Source: Stropharia rugosoannulata (Eukaryota; Basidiomycota; Agaricomycetes; Agaricales; Strophariaceae). Taken from it: DNA of 64,000 nt. Under the pieces are notes generated by a model. The model was not told the DNA's origin and made no database searches. It saw only the letters and a list, made by a program, of their open reading frames with translations. Of this stretch, positions 12,187-23,343 are shown one piece after another; positions within the stretch are counted from its first letter, which is position 1; every line of letters starts with the position of its first letter. The position numbers and the translations under genes are program-made. Where the stretch lies: contig JANCIK010000003.1 in NCBI GenBank assembly GCA_028532985.1, positions 2,800,001-2,864,000 of the forward strand, in the 5' to 3' direction.

Positions 12187-15100
12187 CTAGATTACACCTT
12201 CGGGTAACAATCTGTTTGTCTCAACGGTCACCAAGTCGACCTGTGAAAGCGCGCTTTTTAGAGCTCTCCCGGTATCATCAATAGAATGCAGGAATCGTAG
12301 GAGTTCTTTGCAAAGCTGCCAGTCGTCTGCCTCCAGAGCCTTGGCCAGAAGTCGCACGGCTTCCGTGTTGTTCTCATCCAACTGTTCAAGGTTGTGCAGA
12401 ACAAGCAGATAAGAGCCAGCTGTTTTCAACCGATTGAAAGAGAGACACGTCTAGTAAATATGATAATTAGCTGTGTCCCAGAATTTGAGCAGAATGGCAG
12501 CTTACCTCAAAGAGAGATTTAGGGTTACCGACGACATCAAACAAGCGCCTCCACCGCGTGACTTCGGTCTTTCTCGCACAGCCCACCACAATATCTAGAG
12601 ACTCATCGAAGTGGTCAAGAAATTCTATAACCGTTGGCAAAACCTCTGCGGAGGGTTCGTTTGTTTCCGACTCCTCAGCACTTGTCCCTGCTACTTCAGA
12701 TTCTACCACTGTGTAGAGCAGAACTTCCAAAGCATGAGAAAAGAAGACCAGATTCTTGTAGTGGGAAGCAAACGCTACTGCTTCTTTAATCTGGTTACCT
12801 TCCAAATGATACCGTAATATATGCTGCAAGAACAGATGGGACTAGGTAGTCTTATTAGAGAATTGCCTAATATCAGTTGAAGCAGAACTCACGCTGGCGG
12901 CATGTCTGAACATTACGAAGGGCAGATTCGAGCGGACTGCAGTCTCATGTTCAACACCGATAATGATGCCCTTATCCATGAGCACAGCTGTTTGGATATG
13001 AGATAGGGTTGTGTATGCAGTGCAGAACGTATCTCACATAATGGATAAAAGTCGAGTGGAATTTTAACACTTTCCTTAACATCGACGACCGGATGGGAAG
13101 GTTGGGTTTGCGGAGATTCGATTGACAATGCATTTAACCAAACCCGCATTCCTTGAGCATCGTATGCCCACAGAGAGTTTTCCAGAGCGCCCACGCCTCT
13201 TAAATGAATCCAACAAAATTCGATGCGCTCGGCAAGGACTTGAATGTCATATTTGACTTCTTCACTCGCCGACTGTTGAGCGCAATGAGAAATTACATCG
13301 ACAAAGTGGCCAAACACATACCTTGCGTGGGCGTAGGAGAATCAGCTGCCCGCCAACTACCATAAGGACAGTAGCTACTGCTAGGTCCTCGACTGGATCA
13401 CCGATTTCTATGCAATGTGAATATATGCGTTGAGTGCGTGGTCATAAAGTCACCTACGCTTTTGCACAGTGGGAATCATCCAACTCAGCATTCTCACAGA
13501 ACTTGGAGCTGAAATAACTCCACCAAACGTTATGCTTCCACATAGATGTAGCTTGATCGACTCTGCCGTCGGGACTATTAGGTAGTGGTAGAGGGTGTTG
13601 TCGGCGGTGTAAACCAGTAATGAGTTATCGACAATAGAAAGAATCACGACAGGCGCCGGAAGAACTTCTCGATGGAGAACATTTTGACTAGTAAGTTCCA
13701 TGTCGCGCGAGTATAAGCGAACCTATTCAAGATGAGATTCGTTTGCCGGACTGTATTACAAGAAACCTACCTGGTAGGATTTAGAAGCCTCCACCGCAGC
13801 AATAAGCACATGATGGAACCAGACCATGCCCCCTCTAACAGTAAAACTCTGTTCTTGCTCTTCGTCCAGATGTACTTTCCACCTGCCCGAAGTGGAGCTG
13901 TAGTGTATTAGACCTCTACGACCGGCAACCGCTATTAGTCTTCCATCGTTGCTCAAAGATGAATAGCGAATAGGCCAATTAAGCGCCAAATATCTTTGAG
14001 GGATCTATTCAAACTTTCAATGAGGTTCGGCTTCTTGACAATAATGCGTTTCCTTACCTTGATGTGTTGCCAAACGTCCGACTCAGGGTTGATGACACTC
14101 AAGTCGGGTTGATCGGCCCCTCTGTAGACCAAAGCACGGTCATCCATCTGCAAGTAGGCATACCTGGTATTATCCTGGCTATGTGTCAGTGGCGACTTTA
14201 TAAGTTGTTGGAGAAGTAAGCATACTGGACAATGTTGGCCCGTTGTTGCACTTTTTGCAAATGGAAGAACGAATAATTCGCCACCTGGTTCTATCCAGCT
14301 TGTTAGAGTTGCACAGAATATCGAAGAAAAATGATGTTCACTTTGAGGCACCGAACTTGCTAGAACGAACAGTTCAAAGTTACCAGGACCCCAAAACTTG
14401 TGTAGTTATTCAGGACTGCGTTGTCCGCTTATTCTGAAAAGAGACATACGAGGTTTTTTATGCCGTACATAAAGACGTCTTGAAATCTAGATATCACAGT
14501 AAGCATAAAGCAGTAGACACGCAGATAGATATGTACTTCGTTTCGTCGACGGCTTCTTGAACCCCAAACTCTGAGACAATACATTTACCCCCAACACTAA
14601 AAATTCCCCACCCGTGTTTCCATCCTACAGCAAGTACATATCCATCCGTAGTCCACTCTAACGCTGTAACTTCACCCAATGGTCTATTGAACGGGTTTGG
14701 TATCTCAACAATCTGAGTTTTGGGTATAATTCCTTGTTCTGAAGGAAAGTTGGTAAAACGTATTTCACCTCTAGAGAAGGTCAGAATATCAAAGGTTTAG
14801 AGATATCATTAATTTACCCATGAGTCCCTATGGCTATCAAAGAGAATTTGTTGTTCACAGCTACAGCAGTCGCTCGATTGGGTTCTTCGTAGTTCTGTCC
14901 AAGATTTGCATCACTGGGATCCACTTGACGACGTTTTTGAACCCATTTTGGCGTTTTAAAATCATGAATACATGTCCCATGCCATCGAAATTGCATTTCT
15001 GGGCTGTGTACCTGTGCTGTCTGTCCCTAAGCTTGACATGTAAGAGCAAGGTTAAAATATGAAGAATGGTCAGAAATAACCTCAATGTGTTGCTCTTCTA

Positions 15101-16045
15101 ATTGCGCATCATGGCTTGAAATTCCTTCCAGTCCAACCAGATATGTCCGTCCGTCAGAAGTGATCCAGATTTCTGCATCCATTAATCTTGAGTGAGATAT
15201 GTGTATAACATGCACTAAACATGAGCTCTTTCAGTTAAGTTTGACAGCAATTGACTAGAAAATTACCATCCGATTCCGAAAGCCAGGAAAAATCCATATC
15301 ATTCAGCACCCATGTGTCGTAGCTAACTGTAGCGTTAGGAGTTTGAGCGTCATCTTCGTCCACTTCTGTAGGCCATGGCATTCTTTGTATAGTTGGGGGA
15401 TCCTGTGTAGAGAATACCATGTGTGTTTTACGCGGGGAAACGCTGCAAGAATTGGGTAAATCAATTATACATTACAGGAAATAAGCATACCTTAATAGAT
15501 TTCCCTCAACCTTCACAACGCCTTCGAAATGAAGGCTTATCGGGTGAAACGAAACGCCTTCTCCTGGACCAGCCAAAAAGTTGCGCTGAGTAGCCGCGGG
15601 CAACGGAGGTGAACTGTAAACCGTCTCATCTTGACTAAATACAACCGAAATTAAAACCAAATATGACTCCGACGTCTACTCTTCAAAGTGTAAGCAAGCA
15701 AGAACATGACGTTAAGATCACAAAGATCATGCCTGTATGACTATCTTATTGCCTTCTGGAGACCACGACGCTTCAAGATTGTCTCCATGACTGAGAATAG
15801 ATGTTGGTGTGCGTGTCAAAATCGACAGTAGTGCAGACGGCTATGCTAAGGCAATGAGCTTCAATCCTGCGATGCCTAACAAGCAAATGTACCCTGCCAG
15901 ACCAGACGGCGACCACAGATCGGGTGAGAGTGCAAAATAGGCCCTTCCGTGAACTAGCGGCAAGGGCAATAACAGGCTCCCCGGGGATGTTTGGAAGAGC
16001 CGGAGTGGTGGCGAGCTGCCTAGCCGCGGTGATAGGAAAATACAT
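12187..16045 (-). CDS. RIC1: RIC1, subunit of the Ypt6/Rab6 exchange factor at the Golgi
   Basis: Large WD40/RIC1-domain protein that with RGP1 forms the GDP/GTP exchange factor for the Golgi Rab Ypt6 (Rab6). I chose the ATG at 16045 because the protein then begins MYFPITAARQLAT; the family characteristically starts with MYFP. Early exons give SGRPSALLSILTRTPTS and EASWSPEGNKIVIQ, the first beta-propeller blades. Later parts give GEVTALEWTTDGYVLAVGW, and the C-terminal RIC1 domain carries HILRYHLEGNQIKEAVAFA, LPTVIEFLDHFDESLDIVVG and KTEVTRWRRLFDVVG. The gene ends with EGVI and TAG at 12187. There are at least ten introns, and fragmentary open frames cover nearly the whole interval. It is single copy here, on the opposite strand to no overlapping gene. 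Identification is confident; not every internal exon border was rebuilt. Confidence 0.9.
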
Positions 16046-16458
16046 GCTACAAGAAGGGGGCGAGCTCGATGATGGTCGTGCTGGATTGTGTGCGACAACC
16101 AAGTACCATTGGCGATGTATTAGTACAGGTGCAAGAGGTTGACACGTCCCAAAAATAGACTTACTCTCATGAATGCTCCAAAGGCGACTACTCACCGGCC
16201 TCTTGATATCCGCGGTCATTTCCTGACTTCCCAGAAGTCACTTCTCACCATTGATATGTGCGTTCTTTGTCCGGCGAAGTTGTATTGCTTCAATTGGTTC
16301 ACAAGATAGACAGAGAGGGGAGAGGTAGAAGTAATTACAATCATACAGAAGGTATTGCTTAAATAGAGATTACTGCGATAACCGAAAATGTTGGTGGTAC
16401 AGATATGATATATACGAATCAGGCAGCGTGCACGTCCAATACAGAATCCAAGTAATAT
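16046..16458. other. Intergenic, RIC1 5' side to UPS1 3' side
   Basis: 413 bp holding the RIC1 promoter and the UPS1 3' UTR. An in-frame open stretch extends upstream of the RIC1 ATG to 16219 but does not look conserved. Nothing else seen. Confidence 0.45.
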
Positions 16459-17278
16459 TCATTGAGGTGGTGGTCGATACACCCATGTTTTTAATTTGGT
16501 CCATAATGTTTGCCCTTGAATGTTTGCCCCTGATTCAGGATTATCTTCACGAACTTGAGGCGTTGCGTGCGTGTGCGTGTCTGCAGCCCCTAAGGTCATT
16601 GGCTGCAGACGCGATTCCCGGAGGAGGCTCAAAATCAAGCTGACACCTTCACGAGACTTCAGCGAAATCATTAATACTCCACAATGACGGACAATTTGCT
16701 GTACTTACTTTCTGGAGATTAGCCTTGAAGCGCGTCAGTCCATGATTCTCTATCCTCTTCGTTAAACCCCAGCCAAACCGGGAAAAAATCCTAGCCTCCG
16801 TATGCTGTAATGTTTTACTGGTTGCATGCGTCAGTCGCGTCATTGTGACGTCCTGAAGAAGACGTACCCATCGGAATTATGAGAAAATTTTACAGATTCC
16901 TCGACTTGCATTACTTTAACATGATCCAGATTCCTCGTCACGCATCGCAAAGTCTTTCCGTATGGATCGACTTCGCTCTCTTCAATAACCCAAGCTTCCG
17001 CTCTAGATACAATGCCCTTTGGAAACCAGCGCGGCATAGCGCCTTTCTTGAGGATGAGCCGGGTGGTAATTAATGAGCCCGACGGGGTATGGTCGCGCGA
17101 AATGACGTCGCATGATATAACATGAGATGCATAAGGATTGGGGTATCGAAGGAAGTATGCTAAAGCGACGATAGACCAGGAATCACTGTAGGAGATCATA
17201 AGAATGAGAACGTATTTCAAGAGCTATCCCGAGTGACCACACTTACTCGTAGACGAAGGTTTGTGAGAAGAATCTCAT
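16459..17278 (-). CDS. UPS1: UPS1/PRELI-domain phospholipid transfer protein
   Basis: PRELI/MSF1-domain protein of the mitochondrial intermembrane space. The family shuttles phosphatidic acid (Ups1) or phosphatidylserine (Ups2) with Mdm35. Four exons from the ATG at 17278: MRFFSQTFVY; then DDSWSIVALAYFLRYPNPYA, with TRLILKKGAMPRWFPKG and RCVTRNLDHVKVMQVEES; then KTLQHTEARIFSRFGWGLTK and NHGLTRFKANLQK; then SREGVSLILSLLRES. I place the third intron after NSDG (50 nt) because this restores the conserved KTLQHTEAR; an earlier donor would give a doubtful 41-nt intron. The length of about 210-220 residues fits the family. The head (MRFF..., YPNPYASHV) looks closer to Ups1 than Ups2/3, but that choice is inference. 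It is divergent from the ABC transporter gene. Confidence 0.87.
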
Positions 17279-17843
17279 GACCTGCTGAGCTGAGCACGAC
17301 AGGTTCCCTGGCGTAGTAGCCTGACTTGAAGGCGTGAAGAAAACGTCCACCTGGTTTATGTAGAATGCAGATATCAGGGAAGGAGAAAGATGTAAGTATT
17401 AGAGTGGAGAGTTAGACCCACGCTCCGATGCAGAATATTCGCCGCTTGGTCTGGACATGCTTAGTCAGCAAGCTAAGAAGATCACATTGAGATTCTTTGA
17501 GTTCTAAGTTTAGATCAAGTTAAGCCTCTAGAGTGAGCCAGATGCGAAGTGCTTCAAGTCCCTCAGGGCGTTTAATTGTTCCGACAAGCTAAGGGCTCGC
17601 TAGATAGACATATGTATGCCCTGCCTTTCAGCTACAACGTTTTTATGCTCCATATGTTGCGTCTATATACCCACAGACATTGGCAGACCAATACAACTTG
17701 ACGCTGACGCGAATATCACATGGTAACGGTAATGACAGCTGGTGGCTTAGATCCGTTTGTATTCTAAACATCTTCTTTCCATTCACTTACCTACCTTGGA
17801 GAACCTACGGGACATTCCCTCTCTTGTCTTCTAGCTAGACAAG
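17279..17843. other. Divergent intergenic region (UPS1 / ABCD transporter)
   Basis: 565 bp between divergent starts, likely two promoters. No gene, RNA or repeat recognised. Confidence 0.5.
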
Positions 17844-20804
17844 ATGGCGCAGTCCCTTACTTCCAGACTGCAACTATCGCAGCAGTCGAACGATCGGCTA
17901 GCGAAAGCGCTTAATGTCTATATGGCTCACCGACCTATCGTTCAACGGATATTGAACATCTCTTTCGTAACTTTCATCCTCAGCTCAGCCTACTTTGGAA
18001 TAACAGGGAAACCTTCTACAAAACAATCATCGAAGAAAGGAAGGTCTCACAAGGGGAAGGATGTCGGGGACCGGCCAGAGCGAGTAGCGGTTCGTAATTC
18101 GCGTTCACGATGTATCTAACTCTTATCAGTCAGTAGGTAGACGCCGTTTTCTTTCAGCGTCTGCGTCATATCCTGCGGATAGTCATACCTGGCATCAGAT
18201 CGAAAGAAGCTCTATTGCTTGTTATGCATTCCATGCTTTTGGTTCTGCGAACAGCCATATCGCTGTATGTTGCAGCGCTTGATGGAAAGTAAGTTGGATA
18301 ATGAAGATTGTCATGAGTAATAACACCGTTGACAAATGGCATGTAGGATAGTGGCTAGTCTTGTTAGGGCCCGCCCTCTCGAATTTTTCTGGAATATCCT
18401 TCGCTGGCTTGTTGTGGCCATACCGGCCACTTGGACAAATAGCTGGCTTTCGTACATTCAAAGCAAGCTTTCTATTGCCTACCGCACACGACTAACAAAA
18501 GAGGTTATGAAACAATACCTGGGAGGGGAAGGCGAGGGTAAGGATGGAAAGGCCTACTATAAATTATGTAAGGTTCATGCTGGTATGGTTTGCAACAAGT
18601 TGACCTACACTTCGACAGCGAATCTGGACGATAGGATCAAGAACCCTGATCAATGAGTTTCAAATTTTCGTGTTTCACGTCCCGTAATTCGGTCTAACTT
18701 CCGAGAATTCAGAATGATTACCCATGACATTCAACGCTTCTCTAATCACCTTGCAGCTATGTACGCGAATTTAGCGAAACCGACTCTTGACGTCATTTTG
18801 TACAATTACCAACTATCCTCAAATGTCGGCGCAGAGGGTGTCATGGGCCTGACCATCCTCGTTCAGCTATCTGCCATGTTATGTGAGCTGCCAACATTTA
18901 AACATGACTAACTAGAATCTGACCGTGCCTCAAATAGTGCGTTACATGACACCACCCTTCGGCATGTATGCTGCTTTATCCGCTCAAATGGCAGGGTCCT
19001 TGCGGCACACGCATTCCCGTCTTGTAGAATTCTCCGAAGAGGTTGCGTTCATGAGAGGTGAACACACGGAGAAGATGTTGATTGAAAGAGAATATGCTGC
19101 TTCAGTGGCACATGAAAATCATGTTCTTCAGCGCAGATGGTGGTTCGGATGTGTGGAGGAGGGAATCATTAAATGGCTGTGGGGAAGCTTTGGTGTAAGT
19201 GATTTTCATGTCCTCTTCAGCTTCGTAGCTAAATATATTGCTTAAGCTCGTCCTCTGCGGAATCCCAGTCTTCGTCAAATTCCCTGGTGCTCCTCAGCTT
19301 GACCTGGGAGGACGCACTGAAGGTGCTCTTCTCTCGGAATTCATGACTGAATCAATATTGATCTTCTCAACAACATTCAGGTTTTGTCACGAATCGCAGA
19401 CTTTTATTGTCTTCATCTGGTCCGTGAAATATCTCAGCGCGAATGTTATATGCTTGCTGACAGGCGAATGCTAGACGCTTTTGGTCGCGTCATGTATTCC
19501 TATAAAGATCTAGCCGAACTGGCAGGGTACACTGCCCGTGTTTCTCAACTGCTCGACACAATCAAAGACGTACGTGAGGGAAAATTTCAGAAGACGCTGG
19601 TTAACAGCGCGACTAAGGAAGGAAATGAAATAAGTAAGTAGCTGACCACGGTTTGCTATCTGTATTGTTTAATCTGTTGTTATTAGACCTGCAAGGTCGC
19701 GGTCAAGTCATTGAATCAGAAGACATCAGATTTGACGAAGTACCCATTGTAACACCAAACGGCGATGTGCTTGTAGAGAAACTCAGTTTCCACATCAGGC
19801 CTGGTGTATGTTTTTGAACACTTAATCACTGAAGCACATATTAATGGACAATTCTAGCAAAACCTGCTCATTGTAGGACCGAACGGTATGTATGCTTTCT
19901 ACACCTACAATGACTGAACAGCTTACCGGACACACACATAGGTTGTGGGAAGTCCTCTCTGTTCAGAATATTAGGAGGATTATGGCCTGTCTACGGCGGA
20001 GTTGTGCATAAGCCCGCCTCTTCTCAGTTCATTCTGATTCCTCAGAGACCTTATCTTCCTCTTGGTACTCTGAGGGATCAGGTCATATATCCTCACTCAA
20101 GGGAGACCATGGAAAAACGTACGCTGTCTTTCACCTCAAACTGGTTAACAGATGAATTAACTGCCGTATTCAGACGGAATTACTGACAATGATTTGGCCA
20201 AAATCTTTGATGTCGTTCAAATGGGAGGGATCGTCGAAAGAGAAGGAGGCTGGGATGTTGTCAAGGAATGGCGGGAGACCCTGAGCGGAGGCGATCAGCA
20301 GAGAATTGCTTGGGCTCGCTTATTCTATCATAAACCGAAGGTACGTGCAGTGGCACAATACCTCCCTACTACTGAATACGACGCTGTGTCTTCTGTCTTC
20401 TAGTACGCTGTCCTTGACGAGGCCACATCTCTGGTGCCGATAGACATCGAAGGCTTGATGATGGAATATGCCGGTACACTCAACATCACGCTTCTTACCG
20501 TGTCCCACCGTCCTTCGCTGTGGAGGTACCACGCATTGATTCTGCACTACGACGGGCAGGGGGGCTACGTCTTGTAAGTCGGATTGCTAGAATTCTGTGT
20601 ACATCATATTCATTCTTTTCGTAGCACCAAACTGGATGCGGAGAAGAGGCTGGCGCTCCAAGAAGAGAAGCAAGACTTGGAGACTAAACTGTTAGAAGTG
20701 TCAGTCTCCTCTTTGTGTACTGTCCCTTGGTAGAAATTGACAAACGTGCTTGCAGGCCTAAGATGAAGGCACGACTATCCGAGCTCAGAACACTGACTAA
20801 GTAA
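17844..20804 (+). CDS. Peroxisomal ABC half-transporter, ABCD family (PXA1/PXA2-like)
   Basis: ABCD-type half-transporter that imports long-chain acyl-CoA into peroxisomes for beta-oxidation; in yeast Pxa1 and Pxa2 form the heterodimer. The N-terminal membrane domain includes [40 protein letters not shown], the signature [18 protein letters not shown], and the EAA-like loop [15 protein letters not shown]. The nucleotide-binding domain shows Walker A VGPNGCGKSS, the Q-loop region [16 protein letters not shown], the C-loop [14 protein letters not shown], Walker B AVLDEATS and the switch His in [10 protein letters not shown] place the stop at 20802-20804. Length is about 750 residues. The intron at 18653-18712 has a non-standard ATGAGT donor; if it is not removed, a TGA at 18654 truncates the protein before the second half of the membrane domain. 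I cannot separate PXA1 from PXA2 by eye. Confidence 0.9.
18653..18712 (+). other. Intron with non-canonical AT-AG borders
   Basis: 60 nt beginning ATGAGTTTC and ending TTCAG inside the ABCD transporter. Only this removal rebuilds the conserved NPDQMITHD (CA + A gives Gln). No GT donor exists before the in-frame TGA at 18654-18656. Confidence 0.6.
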
Positions 20805-21120
20805 TCTACCTCTGTATCTTTATTGTATTATAAGTTCGCCTAAGACTCGAGCTTCCACTGGATAATCAATATTTGATTAATGTTTGCACTTGAAGGGACG
20901 TACATACTGTTCTGTAAAGTCAAACGGTAAGAGGCTGTCGCGTTCTCAACGAGTGGCGTAACGTACCTTATTTTTCTCCATAATGTGTCTGTATCTGCTT
21001 CATGAAACATGGTTTTCGCAAGTCTGTCCATGACGTCTGAGGACGCGTCGGCGTTTTCCGTCGCGGCAGGCCGACAGTTGTCGGTCGGCGCGTCATTGAA
21101 TTTCTTATTCGCGCACGACC
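20805..21120. other. Intergenic, ABCD transporter 3' to ATP11 5'
   Basis: 316 bp in which base composition shifts to GC-rich near 21,030. It probably holds the ATP11 promoter. No gene seen. Confidence 0.4.
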
Positions 21121-22332
21121 ATGTCCCTCCGACTTCTCACTAGGTCTCTTCAGACCAGGCACAGAGCGCTCTACAGCGCCACCTCAGGGAACTTTCCGCG
21201 TCTACGCACCATCTCAGACGATGTCGCGGAGCGCAAGGCGAAATACATGAAAAAGTTGCGCCAGCGAGCAGAGGAGTGAGGCGCCCCCTTTGGTTTTCCC
21301 ATTCTGGTAAATCTGACACGCCACTTTCACTGTCTTGTGCGTCTCCGATGACCATCGTGCAGATCTGGTGTGACCCTGGAGGAGTTGCTGGAGAAGGCCA
21401 AAGCTGAACTGTCGGAGCGGCGGAAGGCGGAGGGCGACCTGCTGAGGTTGACGATCCCGGCAGCGCAGAAGTTCCCTGAGACACCGTCCGCTGCAGGCCA
21501 CGCTAAGGATGCCCATTTCCCGCAAGTCGGGGAAAGAAAAGATGCGCCGCCTTACAAGGTATGCCTTATCACACTCCTCTTTCTGTACGTCCAACTGATG
21601 CACGCTTGACTGCAGCCTCTGTCCTCGATACTGAACCTCAACCGCATCCTCGCGAGTCCCCATACGGCGGAGCAGATATCCGTGCTGTGGACGGCATACC
21701 ACGCGTCGCGCTCTAATGGGACCGGCCGCGGTTTTGTGTGCGCAGCGATTCCGGTTGACCAGTACGCGAAGTTGGAGGCCCCGGCGAAACGCTATCCCAC
21801 ATTCGTGGTCCCGCTACCGCGCGTGCAGCCAGCCGTGGAGGAAGGAAAGGAACCTTCGGAAGAGAACGTCGCACACGAATTTTTCTTCCTCCAATGGGAC
21901 TTCCACGCAAACCCACCGATACCCACCGCGTCGGATGATCCGTTTGTTAGGCCTAGCCAGACCACGGCTGACGGCCGCTCGAACCCCCAAACGGCTACAA
22001 TCTTGTTCACCCCTCTCCAAGAATACAAGCTGCGCGGGAGCTTTGCGACACCTTACCTCATACTTACGATCTATACCGACCTGGCGGCAACCCACGGACT
22101 TGTCCTTCTCCGGGGCGAAGTCACGCCTTCACCAACTGATCCAACAAAATATCTTTTACCCCAGCTAGACGCTCAGGCACTTACAATGGCGCTGCAAAAG
22201 TTTTACTTATGGGGCCAGCCAAATGAGACAGGTGAGCTCCCAGAGGGGCAGCGTTTGCTTCGGGCGTTCCACGAGTCTCCAGAAGAGTTCAAATGGGAGG
22301 AGCTATTGAAGTTTTCTACACTGACAGGATAA
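21121..22332 (+). CDS. ATP11: ATP11, F1-ATPase assembly chaperone
   Basis: Mitochondrial matrix chaperone that binds the F1 beta subunit until it pairs with alpha. Three exons: the start at 21121 gives an Arg/Ser-rich, acid-free presequence (MSLRLLTRSLQTRHRALYSA). Exon 2 begins after the acceptor near 21,361 (SGVTLEELLEKAKAELSERR). Exon 3 gives LNRILASPHTAEQISVLWTA, then HEFFFLQWDFHANPP, TILFTPLQEYKLRGSFATPY and the end KWEELLKFSTLTG. The ATP11 core (LWxxYH..., FFFLQW, T.LxEYK) is clear. Length is about 320 residues. It lies tail-to-tail with LIP2, with only 47 bp between the stop codons, and both are nuclear genes for mitochondrial proteins. This stretch is GC-richer than most of the window. 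Confidence 0.93.
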
Positions 22333-22379
22333 TATTAGAGTAATAAGATCTAGAGTAACAATGTATATACGTGATGCCT

Positions 22380-23264
22380 TCAGCTGTGCACTTGTGGCTC
22401 TTTGGCCCATTGTCCAGCAGCCTCGGCTTCCTGCTCTACTTGGCGGATAACCTCCCCAATTTCGCCCGCTTTATCTAGCTCTATTTTGGCCATGTCTCGT
22501 TCGAAATATGCCCCAAATTGTCGTACAAGACCTGGTATCTCACCGGCAATGTCCACCGGCTTCCCGAGCTTTGAAGCTATCGATCCAGAACGTACGTCAT
22601 CGAGCCCACAGGCAACGACCTGGTCGAACCACGCCAATGGCTCGGACGTCACATTCATCGCGAACCCATGCGACGTCAGGCGGTGGCGAACCTGCACGCC
22701 GATGCTAGCTATCTTCGTCGCCGGGTCCAGAAACACGCCCGTGTGCTCCGAGGGGGTGTGCGCAATGCCATGGGCGTCTCGGAGGTGCGTCTGTAGCAGC
22801 TTCTGCAGGCGGCAGACGTAGTCGCGCGCGCCCATCGTTGGTGTATAGCGAGAGAGGTCGAGTAGAGGGTAGCCCACTATCTGGCCGGGCCCGTGGTAGG
22901 TGAGCTGGCCGCCGCGCGTGGCAGGTATGAAGTCGGCGCCGAGGTTCTGCAGGCGGATGCGCTCGTCGTGCATGGCAGGCTCAGTCTGCCTGCGGCCCGA
23001 GGTGTAGGTTGGACGGTGTTCGAGGAGCAGCAGGACGTCTGGGTGGTCAGAGCTCCGGCGGAGAGCGAGCTGAAGCTGGTGTATGCGTTCCTGCAGTGCC
23101 CATGTCGGGGCATATGGCAGCGGCCTGAGGAAGTGATGGTATAGGATTGGTGGAAGCGCCATGACGTGAACCTGCGCGCTGCGAGCAAAACTATGCTTAA
23201 TGCGGGCCGCAATTCCGCTCCAAATCTTGTCGACATCGCTCAACATCCCACTTGTTCGTAACAT
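22380..23264 (-). CDS. LIP2: LIP2, octanoyl-[ACP]:protein transferase (LipB family)
   Basis: Moves octanoyl from acyl-carrier protein to the lipoyl domains of mitochondrial 2-oxoacid dehydrogenases and GcvH, the first step of lipoate assembly. Single exon, 294 codons from the ATG at 23264. The first 34 residues (with GIAARIKHSFARSAQVHV) look like a targeting presequence; the LipB core starts near the second good ATG at 23162 (MALPPILYHHF). Motifs: LLLLEHRPTYTSGRR, the RGGQLTYHGPGQIVGYPLLD active-site loop, KIASIGVQVRHRLTSHGFAM with the catalytic Lys of the KIASIG segment, and the catalytic Cys in FDQVVACGL. All expected residues are present. Lack of introns is unusual among its neighbours. 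The start is 79 bp from the 3' end of the LEA-like gene on the same strand. Confidence 0.94.
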   Translation of the reverse strand: MLRTSGMLSDVDKIWSGIAARIKHSFARSAQVHVMALPPILYHHFLRPLPYAPTWALQERIHQLQLALRRSSDHPDVLLLLEHRPTYTSGRRQTEPAMHDERIRLQNLGADFIPATRGGQLTYHGPGQIVGYPLLDLSRYTPTMGARDYVCRLQKLLQTHLRDAHGIAHTPSEHTGVFLDPATKIASIGVQVRHRLTSHGFAMNVTSEPLAWFDQVVACGLDDVRSGSIASKLGKPVDIAGEIPGLVRQFGAYFERDMAKIELDKAGEIGEVIRQVEQEAEAAGQWAKEPQVHS

Positions 23265-23343
23265 ATCGCAATCGCTGCTAATAAATCAATTACATATTAA
23301 TTGGTACACTCTAAGTAAGGTATTCGACAACGCATTGAAGACA

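Noticed and set aside
16860..16875. 41-nt intron in UPS1 right after VEES
   Set aside because: Too short and it places unlikely residues in the protein; a 50-nt intron after NSDG restores KTLQHTEAR.
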